NCBI GenBank assembly: GCA_017482495.1
Contig: JAFUMU010000068.1
Location: 1-39,774, forward strand
Direction of reading: 5' to 3'
Source of the DNA: Clostridia bacterium
GTDB lineage: Bacteria; Bacillota; Clostridia; Oscillospirales; CAG-272
Length of the DNA stretch: 39,774 bases
This document shows, in pieces, positions 39,700 through 39,774 of the stretch (position 1 is its first letter; each line of letters opens with the position of its first letter). Below the pieces are notes generated by a model. It was not told the DNA's origin. It did not search any database and saw only the letters and a list, made by a program, of their open reading frames with translations. A program made the translations under genes and the position numbers.

Positions 39700-39774
39700 T
39701 TTCGAATCACATTATCAGCTCCTATTGGCGCAAGCGCCAACAAAGGCACCCTCGCGGGTGCCTTTTGGAGCTGA
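39700..39774. repeat. Hairpin array unit 4, cut by the window edge
   Basis: The opening reads TTTCGAATCACATTATCAG, and a new stem TTGGCGC/GCGCCAA (39725-39740) stands between it and the GGCACCC hairpin, where the other units have only CCAAAA. Confidence 0.8.

Larger units (their letters stand above)
38990..39774. repeat. Tandem array of hairpin modules, continuing past the window
   Basis: Three complete units and the start of a fourth, opened by TTTCGAATCTCATTATCAG at 39011, 39312, 39504 and (variant) 39700; the spacings are 301, 192 and 196 bases. Each unit has a stem with loop TCGC (GGCACCC/GGGTGCC, for example 39034-39059), a stem CCTGC/GCAGG with loop TCTC (39067-39080), a stem GCGCAAA/TTTGCGC (39082-39099), then TTCTCGGTCC and a distal A-run/T-run hairpin with loop ACC. 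Nearly all bases are in a potential stem. Open frames in it are repeats read through and not genes. It might insulate transcription (many stems carry A-run and T-run feet), bind a protein, or be mobile; none is shown by the sequence. Confidence 0.9.

Noticed and set aside
38931..39774. Several overlapping open frames in the hairpin array
   Set aside because: They are repeats read through in different frames, share peptide segments such as the SRRCANTFAPSR string, and have no ribosome sites.
38990..39774. CRISPR array
   Set aside because: Repeat units are 192-301 bases, there are no unique spacers of even length, and no cas gene is nearby.

Overview
The window looks like chromosome of a Gram-positive, spore-forming, fibre- or starch-degrading gut-type clostridium, most likely Ruminococcus or a close relative in the Oscillospiraceae. 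The evidence is a GlgC/GlgD glycogen locus, a SpoIIE phosphatase, an AbrB/SpoVT-type regulator, a DUF1292 protein, lipoprotein signal peptides, near-perfect Shine-Dalgarno sites at most genes, and a secreted protein ending in a type I dockerin. No tRNA, rRNA, CRISPR array, prophage or transposase gene was found.

Region 1 (1-9.6 kb, all minus strand) is a glycogen locus: glgB, glgC, glgD, a strong terminator, glgA, glgP, and a GH13 alpha-glucosidase/neopullulanase-like gene that runs off the left edge. It covers ADP-glucose formation, chain elongation, branching, phosphorolysis and probably hydrolysis of alpha-glucans. GlgB and GlgA each carry one substitution at a normally conserved functional residue.

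Region 2 (9.9-17.2 kb, plus strand) holds an ABC importer with two paralogous substrate-binding lipoproteins, a permease and an ATPase. A 530-base hairpin-rich interval follows, then three tandem paralogous nucleoside-hydrolase-like genes. The interval contains a 193-base cloverleaf-shaped inverted repeat.

Region 3 (17.2-23.1 kb) has a small lipoprotein, uvrB, an ECF sigma factor overlapping its probable membrane anti-sigma partner, a DUF1292 gene followed at once by a 6S RNA, and a two-gene operon of a small protein and an XRE regulator.

Region 4 (23.2-34.9 kb) has spoIIE, a 500-base repeat-rich gap, an AbrB-type regulator, a small Cys protein, pfkA, and a four-gene operon (esterase, amidase, GH2 glycosidase, ArsP-like membrane protein). 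The plus strand then carries csaB and a DUF4091/GH123-like gene.

Region 5 (35.2-39.8 kb) is a 1103-residue dockerin protein built from lectin-like domains, then an intergenic stretch that ends in a tandem array made almost wholly of short perfect hairpins and running off the right edge.

The least explained material is the non-coding hairpin DNA: the cloverleaf at 13976-14168, two dispersed hairpin families (13.9, 14.2, 15.3, 23.15, 25.7 and 26.0 kb) and the array at 38.99-39.77 kb. They share a style (perfect stems, 3-5 base loops) and some share the end motif AAAAGGTTT, so they may be products of one mobile or structure-generating process.
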